NCBI GenBank assembly: GCA_023333565.1
Contig: JAJKFH010003493.1
Span: forward strand, 1,860,001 to 1,924,000
Direction: 5' to 3'
Origin: Puffinus mauretanicus
Taxonomy: Eukaryota; Chordata; Aves; Procellariiformes; Procellariidae
DNA: 64,000 nt
The notes under the pieces are model-generated. The model ran no database searches, was not told the origin of the DNA, and saw only the letters and a program-made list of their open reading frames with translations. Every line of letters starts with the position of its first letter. Positions within the stretch are counted from its first letter, which is position 1. Both the position numbers and the translations under genes were made by a program. Shown in pieces: positions 25,171 to 35,900 of this stretch.

Positions 25171-28100
25171 GCAATTAATAGGTTAGTTACAGGCGAGTAA
25201 TTGGAGGGTAAACAGAGTTTAACCAGTCCAAACCCTATGCCAAACTCTCACAAGGTGGCATTCTTGGAGGATTAAGGTGGAAATGGCAACCTGACAATCA
25301 CTTGGTGTTTTTCAAGAGACTGGTTGTTGAGCAGTCTGACCCCAGGAACAACTACTGACAAACATGCCAAGGATACGTCAGGCAGATGCAGTTCAGATGA
25401 GAGTGTCAGGCAGTGCACTGTGTACACCCACAGAAAACCACCAGCGTGTGCTCTTGCTAGTTCAGCAACGTTGTTTGTAATATGGTTGTGTAATACGCAT
25501 GACCTGGCTAAATTTATATCATTAGATGATCCAGCAATGGGTAGACTTTTCTTAATTGCCTTGCAACCATGGCCTGAAATCCATTCAGAATCAAGGCAGT
25601 ACAGGTATGTTGGTAACTCTTATATTGTACTACCATAATCCTACTCAATAATTTGATCAGTTATTTCACAATTATGTTAATGAATCATGGTGAAATTTTA
25701 AAGTGTGGTAGAATATGGAAATTACTTTCTTGCAAATGTAAATATTTGTTATTTACATGTTTGTTAATACCTTATTACAGCTATATAAGATGTAGAATGT
25801 ATACTGTAATGGGTATCAACTTTGTTTCATAAATATTTTAGATCAAAATTGCAAATTATGCTTTTTCCTGTGTAGTTTGCAGAAAACTGAGAGCTGCGAT
25901 CACTCATTTAGGTAAGTGATTGTATCTGAGTATGTTCTCAGAGTAGATAAATGTACATAGTTTCACAAATAGGCAAGTTTTATGCCCTTTTAAGTCTGAT
26001 TCCAGAAAAGCCACAGAGAAAGAGAAGGTTTTATTAAACAGCAAGTAAACTAGAATAGAACCACCAAATAACTTACAATAGATGGGAAGTTTGTACATAC
26101 TATGTATAGAAATATTTAAAGACCATACATACTTACTGCTCATCAGACTTAAAGATCATCAGACTTCTTGCTAAAATAATTAAACACAAAGTAATGTTAC
26201 TGTAAATATTTTGCTTACTAAAAACAATTAAACACTGAAACCAGTAGACAATTGTTTTGAAAATATGTGGGGTACTTCTATTTATATTATGATCTCCAAC
26301 TATGAGAACAAGCAAGTCTCCAATGAAATAAAATAGGAATTTTGTGTATATCATCTCAAGGGGATTATTAATTTAAAATGTCACACAATAAGTGTAAAGT
26401 ATTTGGCATAAAGTGATAGTACATGATTGGGGCAGGTGGCATCCAGCAAAGAAATCCCACTCCTATCAAAATGTTGTGGTGCTTAAATTCGATTCATGCT
26501 TAAATCTAATTCTGTGTTTGTTTTAGCAGGAATCACTTGAAACGTGATGAACAGTCTAGTTTCACTTCTTCACCTCTGAACTCCATGGAGGCAGCTTCTT
26601 GTAGTTTCATAAGAACTTTGTCACACAATCCTACATGGCTAGGAATGCAATCACTCAACATACACATGTAAGTATTAAGGATAAAACCAATATAAACAGT
26701 AAGCCAGTAACATGCCGTGCAGGTAGCATAGTATATGATGAGAATTGAATGAAAAGGAACTTGGACAAAGTAATTTCAAAGAAGACTAAAGAAAATGCTT
26801 GGAGGAACGTCAGACTTTCCTCCTATATTTACTCCAGCATGACACATAGACTGAACATGTCTGACCATGCACATGCAAAGATCAGCAACTGCCAAGAAGA
26901 AAGAAACTCCCTCTGTCTTTCTGTAATGTATATAGAATTGGCTGTCTTCAAGCTAGATCGCTATCTACTACTTGGCTCAGGATAAATGGGTGCAAAAGGC
27001 ATACTTCCCACACTAAGAACAGCCTATTTACTAAACAGCTGGAGCTAATGAGAACATAGTACACTAATGTTTGTGACTTGTTCTCTGTCTGCTGTATGTA
27101 TTAATGGTTCTCTGCCAATGCAAAAAGCTTTGAGCAGATGCACTCAGGCTGTTTTCTCTGCTCCTCCCAATATCCGTTGTAGGAGCCCTGGTTCACTATA
27201 CGTGATTCATTTTACAGGTCCTACATACAAATTTGAGAGTTGGAAGAAAAACCCTATTCTAATCAGCAAGCCCAAAACTCTGAAGCACTAGGCAGAGCGC
27301 TGCAAGTGTTGCAACCTTCTTGTTCTGCAAGAAACACTCTCTCTTATCTTGCCCAAAGTGGAAGAAAACACAGCCCACAGCTCAGAGGTACATGCAGCTG
27401 CAATAGAACTGGGCTGGAACAGATAACTTACTGTCCCTTCTAGGCAGACGCCATTACTTTCCGTAATCCCTGTGCAGCACTTAGATATTAGTTTAATAGG
27501 TTCCTTAGAAACTGGGAGAGCAAAATTATGCTAAATAAGCAATATTTACTAGAAATTCTTCTGATCTTTCCCTTGAGGCATAATTGAACATTACAACTGA
27601 CTCCTCAAAGGCGGCTGCTCCATTTCCAATCCCCTTACTTCTTAGGAAAAGCATTTTGCAACAGGAAAAACCTTTAAATTATTACTATTCAGTTGAAATT
27701 ATTCTCTTCAGATACCAATTTGTCTACCAACTCAGATGCAGTGCTCCTACTAATCCCTTCTTTTGTGACTTTACATTGGGAATAATTCAAGGAGTGGAAC
27801 AGGCTGGACTAGGTAGGTCTTTTGCATTTCACACCACAAAATGAAAATCACTAATTCAGAAGCTGCATGTCGTGAAACATTTTTTTTAACTTGTCAAAAA
27901 TCTATTACCATAATATTTATAGTCATATATATTTTACTTTAGGTGGGAAGTATCTTAAACTGTAAATATTTTTCATGCTTATACCTAAAATAACATTAAT
28001 TTTAAGCTTCATACACACACCATTTAGGCCTAGGAAGTAGATGCTAAGTTACACCACAGGATTTTTTTTCAGAACAGCAAATATTTTAGAACAGCGTCGT

Positions 28101-28299
28101 GTACTCTGTACAGAACAGGGTGCTTTATTATGTGACCCTATAATAAGGCAACGTATCACTGACCAAAATAAGACTTAACACGGTGATGCTCAAAAGCATT
28201 CATAGTAGTAGCAGAATAAAGTTACGGGAGGTATCTGAGCTAACAAACCCCTCAGGCTGGTTACCACGGTCCATTAGAGGGCAGTGGTTTATAAAGACT
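25171..28299. other. Intergenic DNA upstream of TOP2B, no gene seen
   Basis: This is AT-rich sequence with simple stretches and short unrecognised open frames only. It leads into the CpG island that begins at about 28.3 kb. Confidence 0.65.
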
Positions 28300-28812
28300 C
28301 TCCTGCCCGGAGCATCAGGACTTTAATTCTGTTCAAACTGCTGCAGGGCGCAGCGGTAGCAGTGCGGCAGGCATCAGGTATGGAGCCGGTGGAAAGGGGG
28401 TAGCTGGGTTTAGGTACCCCCAAAACGCCTGTCCTACCCACTGCTTCACCTCTCCTCCACCCGCGTATGGCAGCATCCACTTTAAAGACTAGGAAAAGGG
28501 GACAGCCGTGCCCCGCTAAGCCCGCGCGCTTCCCTCCCAAAACATGTCCCTGTGTGGGCACGGTCCTCGCGGGAAAGCGAGGCCTCTCCTTCCCCGCGGA
28601 CGCGGAGTGGGAAGGTGGGCCCAGGGAGGGCGCAGTCCCTGCCCCGCGGAGCCCGCAGCGCGGGCACTGGCCCGGCGGGTCGCTTCCTCCCACCGCCGCT
28701 CCCCTCCCGCCCTGCTCCAACCGTTACGCCTTCCCTCGCGCCGCCCCTCCCCCGCGGCGCGCGGCAGCGCCCCCGCGCGGAGGCACGGCTCCCTCTCTGT
28801 TGCCACCCGCAG

Positions 28813-28820
28813 TGACGTCT
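28813..28820 (+). promoter_or_regulatory. CRE-like site TGACGTCT
   Basis: TGACGTCT differs by one base from the palindromic CREB/ATF element TGACGTCA. It lies about 35 bp upstream of the first inverted CCAAT box in the TOP2B CpG island, a typical promoter arrangement. Binding is inferred. Confidence 0.5.
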
Positions 28821-28852
28821 CACGCGGCCTCAGCCGCTGCTTCCGCTTCTCC

Positions 28853-28900
28853 GATTGGCCGGCGCCCCTCGCAGCCTGCCCGCCTCCGGCGCGTGATTGG
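28853..28900 (+). promoter_or_regulatory. Pair of inverted CCAAT boxes (NF-Y sites)
   Basis: GATTGGCC at 28853-28860 and GATTGGCG at 28895-28902 are two inverted CCAAT boxes with 42-bp spacing, about four helical turns, on the same side of the helix. Inverted CCAAT boxes bound by NF-Y are a known theme of topoisomerase II promoters. Their position suggests a start site some tens of bases downstream. Confidence 0.6.
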
Positions 28901-28980
28901 CGGGTCGGCTGGGGGACAGGGCGCGGGGGGAGGGGAGGGCAGCCCGGGCCGGCTGCATTCGTGAGGCGGCCGCGACGCGG

Positions 28981-29013
28981 ATGCCGGACGGGGGCAGCGC
29001 ACTTATTGTCTGA
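28981..29013 (+). other. Upstream ORF candidate in the TOP2B leader (10 codons)
   Basis: An ATG in the GC-rich leader opens a 10-codon frame ending in TGA at 29011-29013. It matters only if the transcription start lies upstream of 28981, which is not known. Confidence 0.3.
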
Positions 29014-29672
29014 GCGCCGGGTCCCGGCGATAGCGGTTCAGGGGGTGGGGAGGAGGCGGGGGAGCGGCACCGGGCACCGGGGACGGGGCGGAAAGAGGAG
29101 GGGAAGGAGGGCCGGGCCAGCTCCGGGTGTCGGCGGGCGGCGTGTGCGTGCGTGCGTGTGTGCGTGAAGGGGGGGGCGGGGGCTGCGCGGGCACTCGCGT
29201 GCGGGTGCGCGCGCGCGCGGGGAGGGAAGGCGCGGGCGGGGGAGGGGAGGAGGGGGAGATTTTATTATTAATCTTTTTTCCGGGCCTTTGTGGCTGCGGG
29301 GGGGAGGGCCCGGGGGTGAGGAGGAGAAGAAGAGGAGGGAGGCAGCGCTACGGCGGCGATAGCGGCGGCTGTTGTTGCCGCCGCCGGCGCCGCGAGGTGA
29401 AGGGACCGGCAGTCCCTTTAAACTAGCGAGAGCCGCAGGCCCGGCTGGGCCCGCCCGCCCGCTCGTTGCCTCCCGGCCTCGAGTTTGAGCGCGGGCGGCG
29501 GAAAGGCGCTTTTGTGGCGGCGGCGCGGCCCCTTGGCTGCCCTTCCTTCCTCGGCCCTTCTCCGCCGGGCGCTTTCCTTCCCTCGCGGGGCTGCGGGCGG
29601 CCACGGTAGCCCTCGCCGCCCCTCGCCCACCCCGGCGTATTATTTTCCTTCGCCTCAGCTGCGCTCCCCAGC

Positions 29673-29681
29673 ATGAACTAG
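29673..29681 (+). other. Minimal upstream ORF ATG-AAC-TAG in the TOP2B leader
   Basis: The sequence CAGCATGAACTAG places a start codon with A at -3 directly before an asparagine codon and a stop. As far as I can see it is the only ATG between 28984 and the TOP2B start at 29915. It ends 234 nt before the main start, which leaves room for reinitiation. Confidence 0.45.
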
Positions 29682-29914
29682 AAGCCGGGCCGAAGGGAGT
29701 GGGGAGCTCTCGGTGTCGGGGTGCCTCTGCGTGTGTGTGCGTGTGAGGGCGGGCGAGGGGCTGCGGGGCTCCCGGGCCCGCGCGGCGCCGGAGGGGCCGG
29801 GGCGAAGCGCGAAGGGCGGGCGCGCCGTGCTGTGCTGCGAGGCTCGGTGTCGGTGCCGGCCCTCTCGGTTGCCTCCTTGCGCCCTCGCTTCGGCTGAGGA
29901 GAAACGGGCAGAAA

Positions 29915-29977
29915 ATGGCAAAGTCTGGAGGAGGTGGTGGCGGTGGCGGCGGCGGCAGCGGGGGACTGACTTGGGTG
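29915..29977 (+). CDS. TOP2B: TOP2B exon 1 (coding part), DNA topoisomerase II beta
   Basis: The ATG at 29915 lies in AGAAAATGG (A at -3, G at +4, a strong context). It encodes 21 residues: MAKS, ten consecutive glycines, then SGGLTWV, with donor GTAAGT at 29978. MAKSGG at the start and LTWV at the end match the N terminus of vertebrate TOP2B, whose first exon is likewise glycine-rich. TOP2B is the type IIA topoisomerase that passes one duplex through a transient double-strand break to relax and decatenate DNA. It is prominent in differentiated cells and neurons. The exon ends in phase 0. Confidence 0.95.
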
Positions 29978-32721
29978 GTAAGTTGTGGGGTTGTGTTTTG
30001 CTGTTTGTGGGTTTTGCTTTTTTTTTAATTATTGTTTCTTTTTGCGTCCCTTGTGTGTGTGGAAAGAGGGTGGGCTGGCTTTTAAACGAGGAAAAAACTG
30101 ACGGATGGCGTGAAAGGGGAAGCGCTGTAGAGCCGCTCGGTGGAGGGGTCCGGGGCGCGGGGAGAGGGAGAAGACAGCCTGGGCTTGGGGTGGGCGTTAG
30201 CAGGAGAGGAGCTTGCAGCCGTGGGGGGCTCGGCGCTGTAGGGAAAAGGCTAGTTAGTCTGTGAGCAAAGAAGGAGGAAGGAGCCTCCTGCCTTTGGGGG
30301 ACTGGGTGGGTTAGTAGGGCTGTTTTGAACTCACTGTCCTCCGAAGTGAGGTGTGGGCTGTCTGTCGTCCCGTAAAAGTCGCAGTTACTGCCTCTTGATG
30401 CTAGAGCAAAGTCTTTGCGGGCTACCAAAGGGGCTATGTATTTATCCCAGCTTCTTTCCTAACTGTCTGAAAAGGCAATACCTGAAGTTCCTAAGTTTCA
30501 GAGGTGGGTAACGAGGAGGCTTTCAGAGACATACGGGGGGCTGGAGCTGTGTGCTTTCTATTGTATCTTGGAATTAAACTTCATTATCTTCCAAAAGTTA
30601 TAACTGTAACAGGGCCCAGGGCCAAGAAGGGTTTTTTTTTCTTTACTGCTTTTCATGGATTGGTCAGAAGTATTAAGATTTGAGAGGGTGCAGGTGATAA
30701 CTGACTCTAGAACTGGTGAATCATTTTGAGCCGATTTAATGTCCTTTGAGAGCGTTAGCCCTGACTCACAGTGCAGAGGGATGCTCTCCTCGGCTGTAGT
30801 AGTAGTGGATGCTCTCTGGTTTTGGTAAGACTTGAGGAAGGAGGAGCAAAGATGACATGAAGGGGTCTGGTTCAGCCAATCAATAACTTCCCTGCCTTTC
30901 TCTTGTTCAGTGTAGGGTTCAAAAGGGGGTAACTTTAATGTTTAAGCAGAAGATGGCATATCTTGATAGATAGATGGTGAGGTAGCTGCATCTTTCATCA
31001 GATGCATATGCTTTACAGAGTTAGGAACTTTTAAGAAGTCTTGTTAAAGAGAATAATAGCAAACTTGTTCTTCTTCTGTTGTGTCTTTCTACATCTTTGA
31101 GCTGTTGGAAAAGAATGTGAATAGCATTATTGAGGTGAACAAATCCTGTGTATTCTGGTGGTGGACTGTTTCTGTGGCTCTAATTACTGTATTTTATGTT
31201 GGTGGTTCTCTCTTTCATTTTAAGAAGCTGGCAGCATGAAAAGGTATATAAAAAGTGAGCAAGTTTCTGGGTGTGCCACTTGAAATTAGGGGCAGTTTAG
31301 ATATGGGAACAGCCTAAGTAGAGAAACTGAAATTATTCTGCTTTCTTTCCTGCAATACTATGTGATCTTTATCAACTGTGGTCTTTGGATAGCTCTTCAG
31401 AATTAAGATTTTTATAGGCTAGGTTGGACCAAGTAATTGAAAGTTTCACAGCTCATATAGAAAACTGCAGAATGAAGTGTGAAAATCACCGAGTAGGCAT
31501 TTTTAATGAAACATGTTCTTAAATGTGATGGGAATGAAAGTATGGTGAGTCAACAGTTTCCTACAACTGGAAGTAATCAAACTTTTCCTTCTCTAAAAGC
31601 AGTAAAAATTAAAAGTGTGTTTGTCATCTCAGAGAAGTTGTAGGGAAATAATTAGATTTTAGTTAAAACTGTGTTCGCTTTTTTTCAGAAAACAGTAGGA
31701 CATTGTTTCTTTTTTTCACAGGCATTTTAAATACTGAAGATAGGACTTCTGAGCCAGTTCCTAAAGCCAAACCTGCTCAATGTCAGCTGTAGAACACTGG
31801 CATACAAAAAAGCAATATTGTTGTGGCACCAAAATGGATGGGGCAGTGGCTAGCGATCAGTTTAGTGTACCAGGCCAAAAAAAATGTTGGTTCAGGTGAT
31901 GGTTCATGAGTAGATGGCACATGCTGGACTTGAGGATGAGAGGTAGAGAGCTAGGGACAGTAATAGTTTCAGTTGTCTGGTTTTAATCTGCTTGCCATGT
32001 ATCTGCTGGATATGCAACTACTTGCTGTTTGGTTGTAAGTTGTTTTGAAACTACCTTGATTTTTTTAGACTTTTTAGTAGTGTGTTGAAACCACTAGGAT
32101 GCTTACTTTCTGAGTAATGTATTTTGTATTGTTAGTGGTTTCTTTTTAAGACCATGAGTTAAACCATTGAAGGGTAACAGAAGTAAGTCTAGTTCTAAAG
32201 ATGAGGAAACATTTAAAACTTAGTGGGATGTTAATTTATGTTTCAAACTAGCAAATCCTATATGCATAACCTGGTGCTCACATTTTAGTAGAGTTGTATG
32301 TATAACTAGCTTTGGTTGTGATTTAAATAGTGTGCTTGTTCATTGCTTCAACTAACTAGGAAAAAATTACATGCAGTTATGAAAAAGGAAGGGTACTTCA
32401 TGCGGTAGAGAATTTACCTTAGAGTGAATTTCATAATGAGAACATCATACAAGCATCAGGTGATGCCTACTTTTACTTTTAAAAGCAAGATGAATTAAAC
32501 GTTCATGGAAACAAACAGCAAGTCATCTGTGTTTTTAGCTACCTGTAACAGAACTTAAAGAAATGTAACTAGCAATGGTAGGCACAGTTATCAGTGATGG
32601 GGATGCATGAGAGTATATCAATTGAAAATGTTTCTTGGGAGAACCATCTAGCATGTATAACTGAAAATAAACCAAGATAACCTCTGATTTATCAAATGTG
32701 CTAGTTATTTTTTGAGGAGTG

Positions 32722-32822
32722 GGGTGGTTTTTTTTTTTTTGTGGTGGTGTTTTGTTTTTGGTTTTTTTTTGTGTGGTGGTGTTTTTTTTGGTCTGTGTTT
32801 GTTTTTTTTTTTTTGTCTGGTT
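32722..32822. repeat. T/G-rich low-complexity tract in TOP2B intron 1
   Basis: About 100 bases consist almost wholly of T and G, with repeated GTGGTGGTGTTTT-like units separated by T runs. It looks like an imperfect simple repeat. In the transcript it would be a U/G-rich tract. Confidence 0.75.
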
Positions 32823-32903
32823 GCTGATTTTTTTGAATCAACTTGCAGCTCTCCACTCTAATAGTTGATAGAAGGAGTTTTGACCAACAGATTGATACTA
32901 ATT

Positions 32904-32942
32904 ACTTTTGGTGGGTGATTTCCAAGGATCACCCACAAAAGT
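32904..32942. repeat. Inverted repeat able to form a hairpin, stem about 15 bp
   Basis: ACTTTTGGTGGGTGAT (32904-32919) and ATCACCCACAAAAGT (32928-32942) are complementary apart from one extra G, and an 8-base loop separates them. It is the clearest short hairpin noticed in intron 1. Its function is unknown. It could be the inverted end of a small, otherwise unrecognised insertion. Confidence 0.7.
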
Positions 32943-35900
32943 GTTAAGTTGTATTAAGAGTTAGTTACAAAAACATGGATTTGTAGCTAGAGAAGTTTTC
33001 ATTGGTGAAACATAATGGCATTTTCTAATGCTAGAAAAACTTACTTTGAACAAAAGAAGTAATTCTTATCTTCAGCCTTTCTGTGTGTTTAGGAACTACA
33101 GAAAACGAACTGTCATAGTAGTACGGTAATAGTATTTTATGATTTTTTTATAAATATGCCTTGTATAGTGAAAATGAAGTCATTGCAAATAACAACGTGA
33201 AGTGTGTTGGTTCTGATGCAATGGTCATGCCCACAAAGCTATTGAAGAGTGTTTCAGACAAGCAGTACCTCATCCACTAATTCTGTCAATGTTTTCAAGG
33301 CTTTCTCCTCAACCCTAAGAGCTACACGAGCCTGAAAAATGAAAGCTGAGACTATTGATAATAATTTAAGATTTTGGACACCACTTCCATTTTCTTGCCC
33401 TTTGTGAAAGGGATAGGTTTCAGTTCTAGGAAATGCTAGCTTAAAGTGAATATATGCTGAGTGTTAGTGTGACTTTTATTTAAAAAAAAATGTAATTAGT
33501 ATCAGATCTGTATGCTCCTTGAATGGAGCAGAATGGAAATAATGTATATATTTGGGTTATACTGGTTCATCCTTGGTTTAAATAAATACTGTAGCTGTAT
33601 ATTAATAAGTGAAAAGACAGCAACCTTTCAAATAATCTAAATTCAGCTATTAGCACTTCTCAGCAGTTTCAAAGTTTACCTTTGAAATAACTTTTAACTT
33701 AATGTTGTCATTTAAAAAAAAAAAAAAGAAAGAATATATATGTAGTGAAGAAGATAGGACAGTAGACTCAAAAGAAAACAAAATGAAACAAAAAACCCCC
33801 GACAAATAAAGCCCCCCCCCATCCTCTGTTTTTATTGTTTCATTTGAAAACAAATACTGTTAAAGGTGTTCAGTTTGACTTCACTTTTAGTAATGAGAGG
33901 ATTAAAACAAATCTTTATTTTGAATAGTGTCTGATATGTTTCCAGTGATATGCCATAACTCACTTGTAATGGATTCTGCACTAGGTGGTTTCTAACTTTA
34001 TGGGAAAGTTTTTTGCATCTGAAATCTGAACAGGGTCCCTCCTGCACCAAGTATCTGCCTACCGTTGCTCCATACTGAGCTTCATCCGTTACTCTGATTT
34101 GGGAGCAGGGGCTTTTGGACAGGAGCAAGACAGGAGTTCCCTTCTTCTGCCAGTATAGTGCTTGGGGAAGAGTGTCGGGATATGACAGGGTGCCCAAGAA
34201 TTGTAGTATGTTACTGTCATGAGTCTATTCCTGTAAGCTGGCTGGATTCTGCCTGCCTGAAGTACGTGACCAAATCCTAATCAAATCTTCACTTTTTAAA
34301 AATAAGCATGCTGTCCTAGAGGTGAACCAAATGTAAATAGTTCTTCTTTATTCTTTTTATTACTGTTTATTACCACTTTATTCGTTTCAAAAGCAGGAGT
34401 AAGTGGTTGAAGTTCCTACCATTGAATCCTCTAGAACTCTTTAGTTGCCTTTCTAGACCCAGGTTAAAGCTCAGAATTAGCTTTCTGTTCTTTCCATTTC
34501 TTCATCTGGATCAGGCCTTCTCTTTCTTTGCTGGCTGAAGCTAGGCCTAGAACACAGTTGTCATGTATGTGATAGTTGTTACATATACTGTTAGTTACTG
34601 TCTTATCTTTCCTTTGCTATATTGTCTGCAGGGGGCGGGGGGGACGGGGGAGGAAGGCCTTACATTGTTGCCAAGTCTTGTTTCAGTGCTCCTCTCTCGC
34701 TTTTTATAAGCATCTATCTTTTCTTTGCTATTATGTTGAGCAGAGAACTGAGGTTTTTTTGTGCCCTGCGTGCTCTCCCCTCCCTCCCCCCCTGCTTTTT
34801 TTTTTTTTTTAAACTGTTGTACAATGGAAGGTAGGTCAGACCTGAAATAGGTGCCCTGATATGTTACTATTTACTTTTATTAAACATAACATATTTTGTA
34901 GGCTTTGGAGCTACAAAGTATATCAACAGTCAAGGGGGATCAGCATTCCCTCTTGCTTTTGTTGAATTTCTGATTCTGGTGCCCTTAAGGAAGCAGTGTT
35001 GCAAAGAGATGTGTGACTCTCCTGAATATTCTAGCACTAGAGGGAAATGTTTGTGGTTCAATTTGGCGAGTCAGACACAATAATTCTGAAGAGGGATTCA
35101 TTAGATGTTATGGCTTGCCTGCCAAAAGTAAGTTGTTATTTCTTATCCTCTATCCTCCATGCCACCATCCAGTGAAATACTTTTGTCATCATCTTACTGG
35201 TCCAATCCTCTCCTTGTTAGAGAGCTGAATAATGCAGGGTCAAAGAAGTGATAGAGATGATATCAAGTAGAGGCTTGGTGATGGAACAAGATCGGGGCTA
35301 CCTCTTTGACTGCAACTGAGCCAATCTTACAGCTTAATAACGTGCATCTTCGCCCTGCGTATTCTGAGCTGGGAGGAAAACTTGTTCTAGTGAAGGTGAA
35401 AGAATGCTGGATGCGTAGAAGTGGGGAACTAAATTGTAATGAACTCTAGGAAGGAATGTATATCTTGGGGGAGGGGGAGAAAATTGATTTTAAAAAAATA
35501 CATGGGGGATTACTTTAGGTGTTTGGTGGGGAAGGTGTACATTCAAGCACGTGTACTCTGTTAATGTTCTATCTGTCTAGATTTGTGTGTGTATACGTTT
35601 AATTTCTAAGTTACCAGTGCTGTATTAGAGGTTAAATAAGGGATTACTTTATTTGGACAGATAGTAACCTTTCCAAATAAAAGAGTATATATAAGTAGTC
35701 TAAGGTAGGCAGTTTGGGTTTGAAAAAATTTATGTTTAAATCTAGGATTTTGTTTTCATAGACTTCATTTTCCAGAAGTAGATTTTTACCTTGCATGTAA
35801 ACTGTCTTGTGTGTCTACGTGCAAAAGCAGTCTTCCAATGCATGTTTATATTTCAATTAATTGAAAGCAGCACATGTGATTCATAGCTGATGGATATGAG

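Larger units (their letters stand above)
28300..30300 (+). promoter_or_regulatory. TOP2B CpG island: promoter, leader and start of intron 1
   Basis: About 2 kb of dense CpG and G/C runs rise sharply out of AT-rich DNA and contain the TOP2B start codon. No TATA box is evident. This fits a TATA-less housekeeping promoter driven by Sp-type GC boxes (many GGGCGG/GGGGCGGGG motifs), NF-Y and CREB/ATF sites, which are listed separately. The transcription start cannot be placed from sequence alone. It most likely lies between about 28900 and 29700. The many long open frames across the island on both strands are compositional. Confidence 0.8.

Noticed and set aside
24776..25178. 132-codon reverse and 121-codon forward frames
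   Set aside because: They overlap each other on opposite strands in a GC-rich patch; both are compositional.
28289..30428. Many long overlapping open frames on both strands (up to 257 codons) in the CpG island
   Set aside because: They arise because GC-rich DNA has few stop codons. They are low complexity (Arg/Gly/Pro/Ala), overlap each other in several frames and match no family. Only the 21-codon TOP2B exon 1 is supported.
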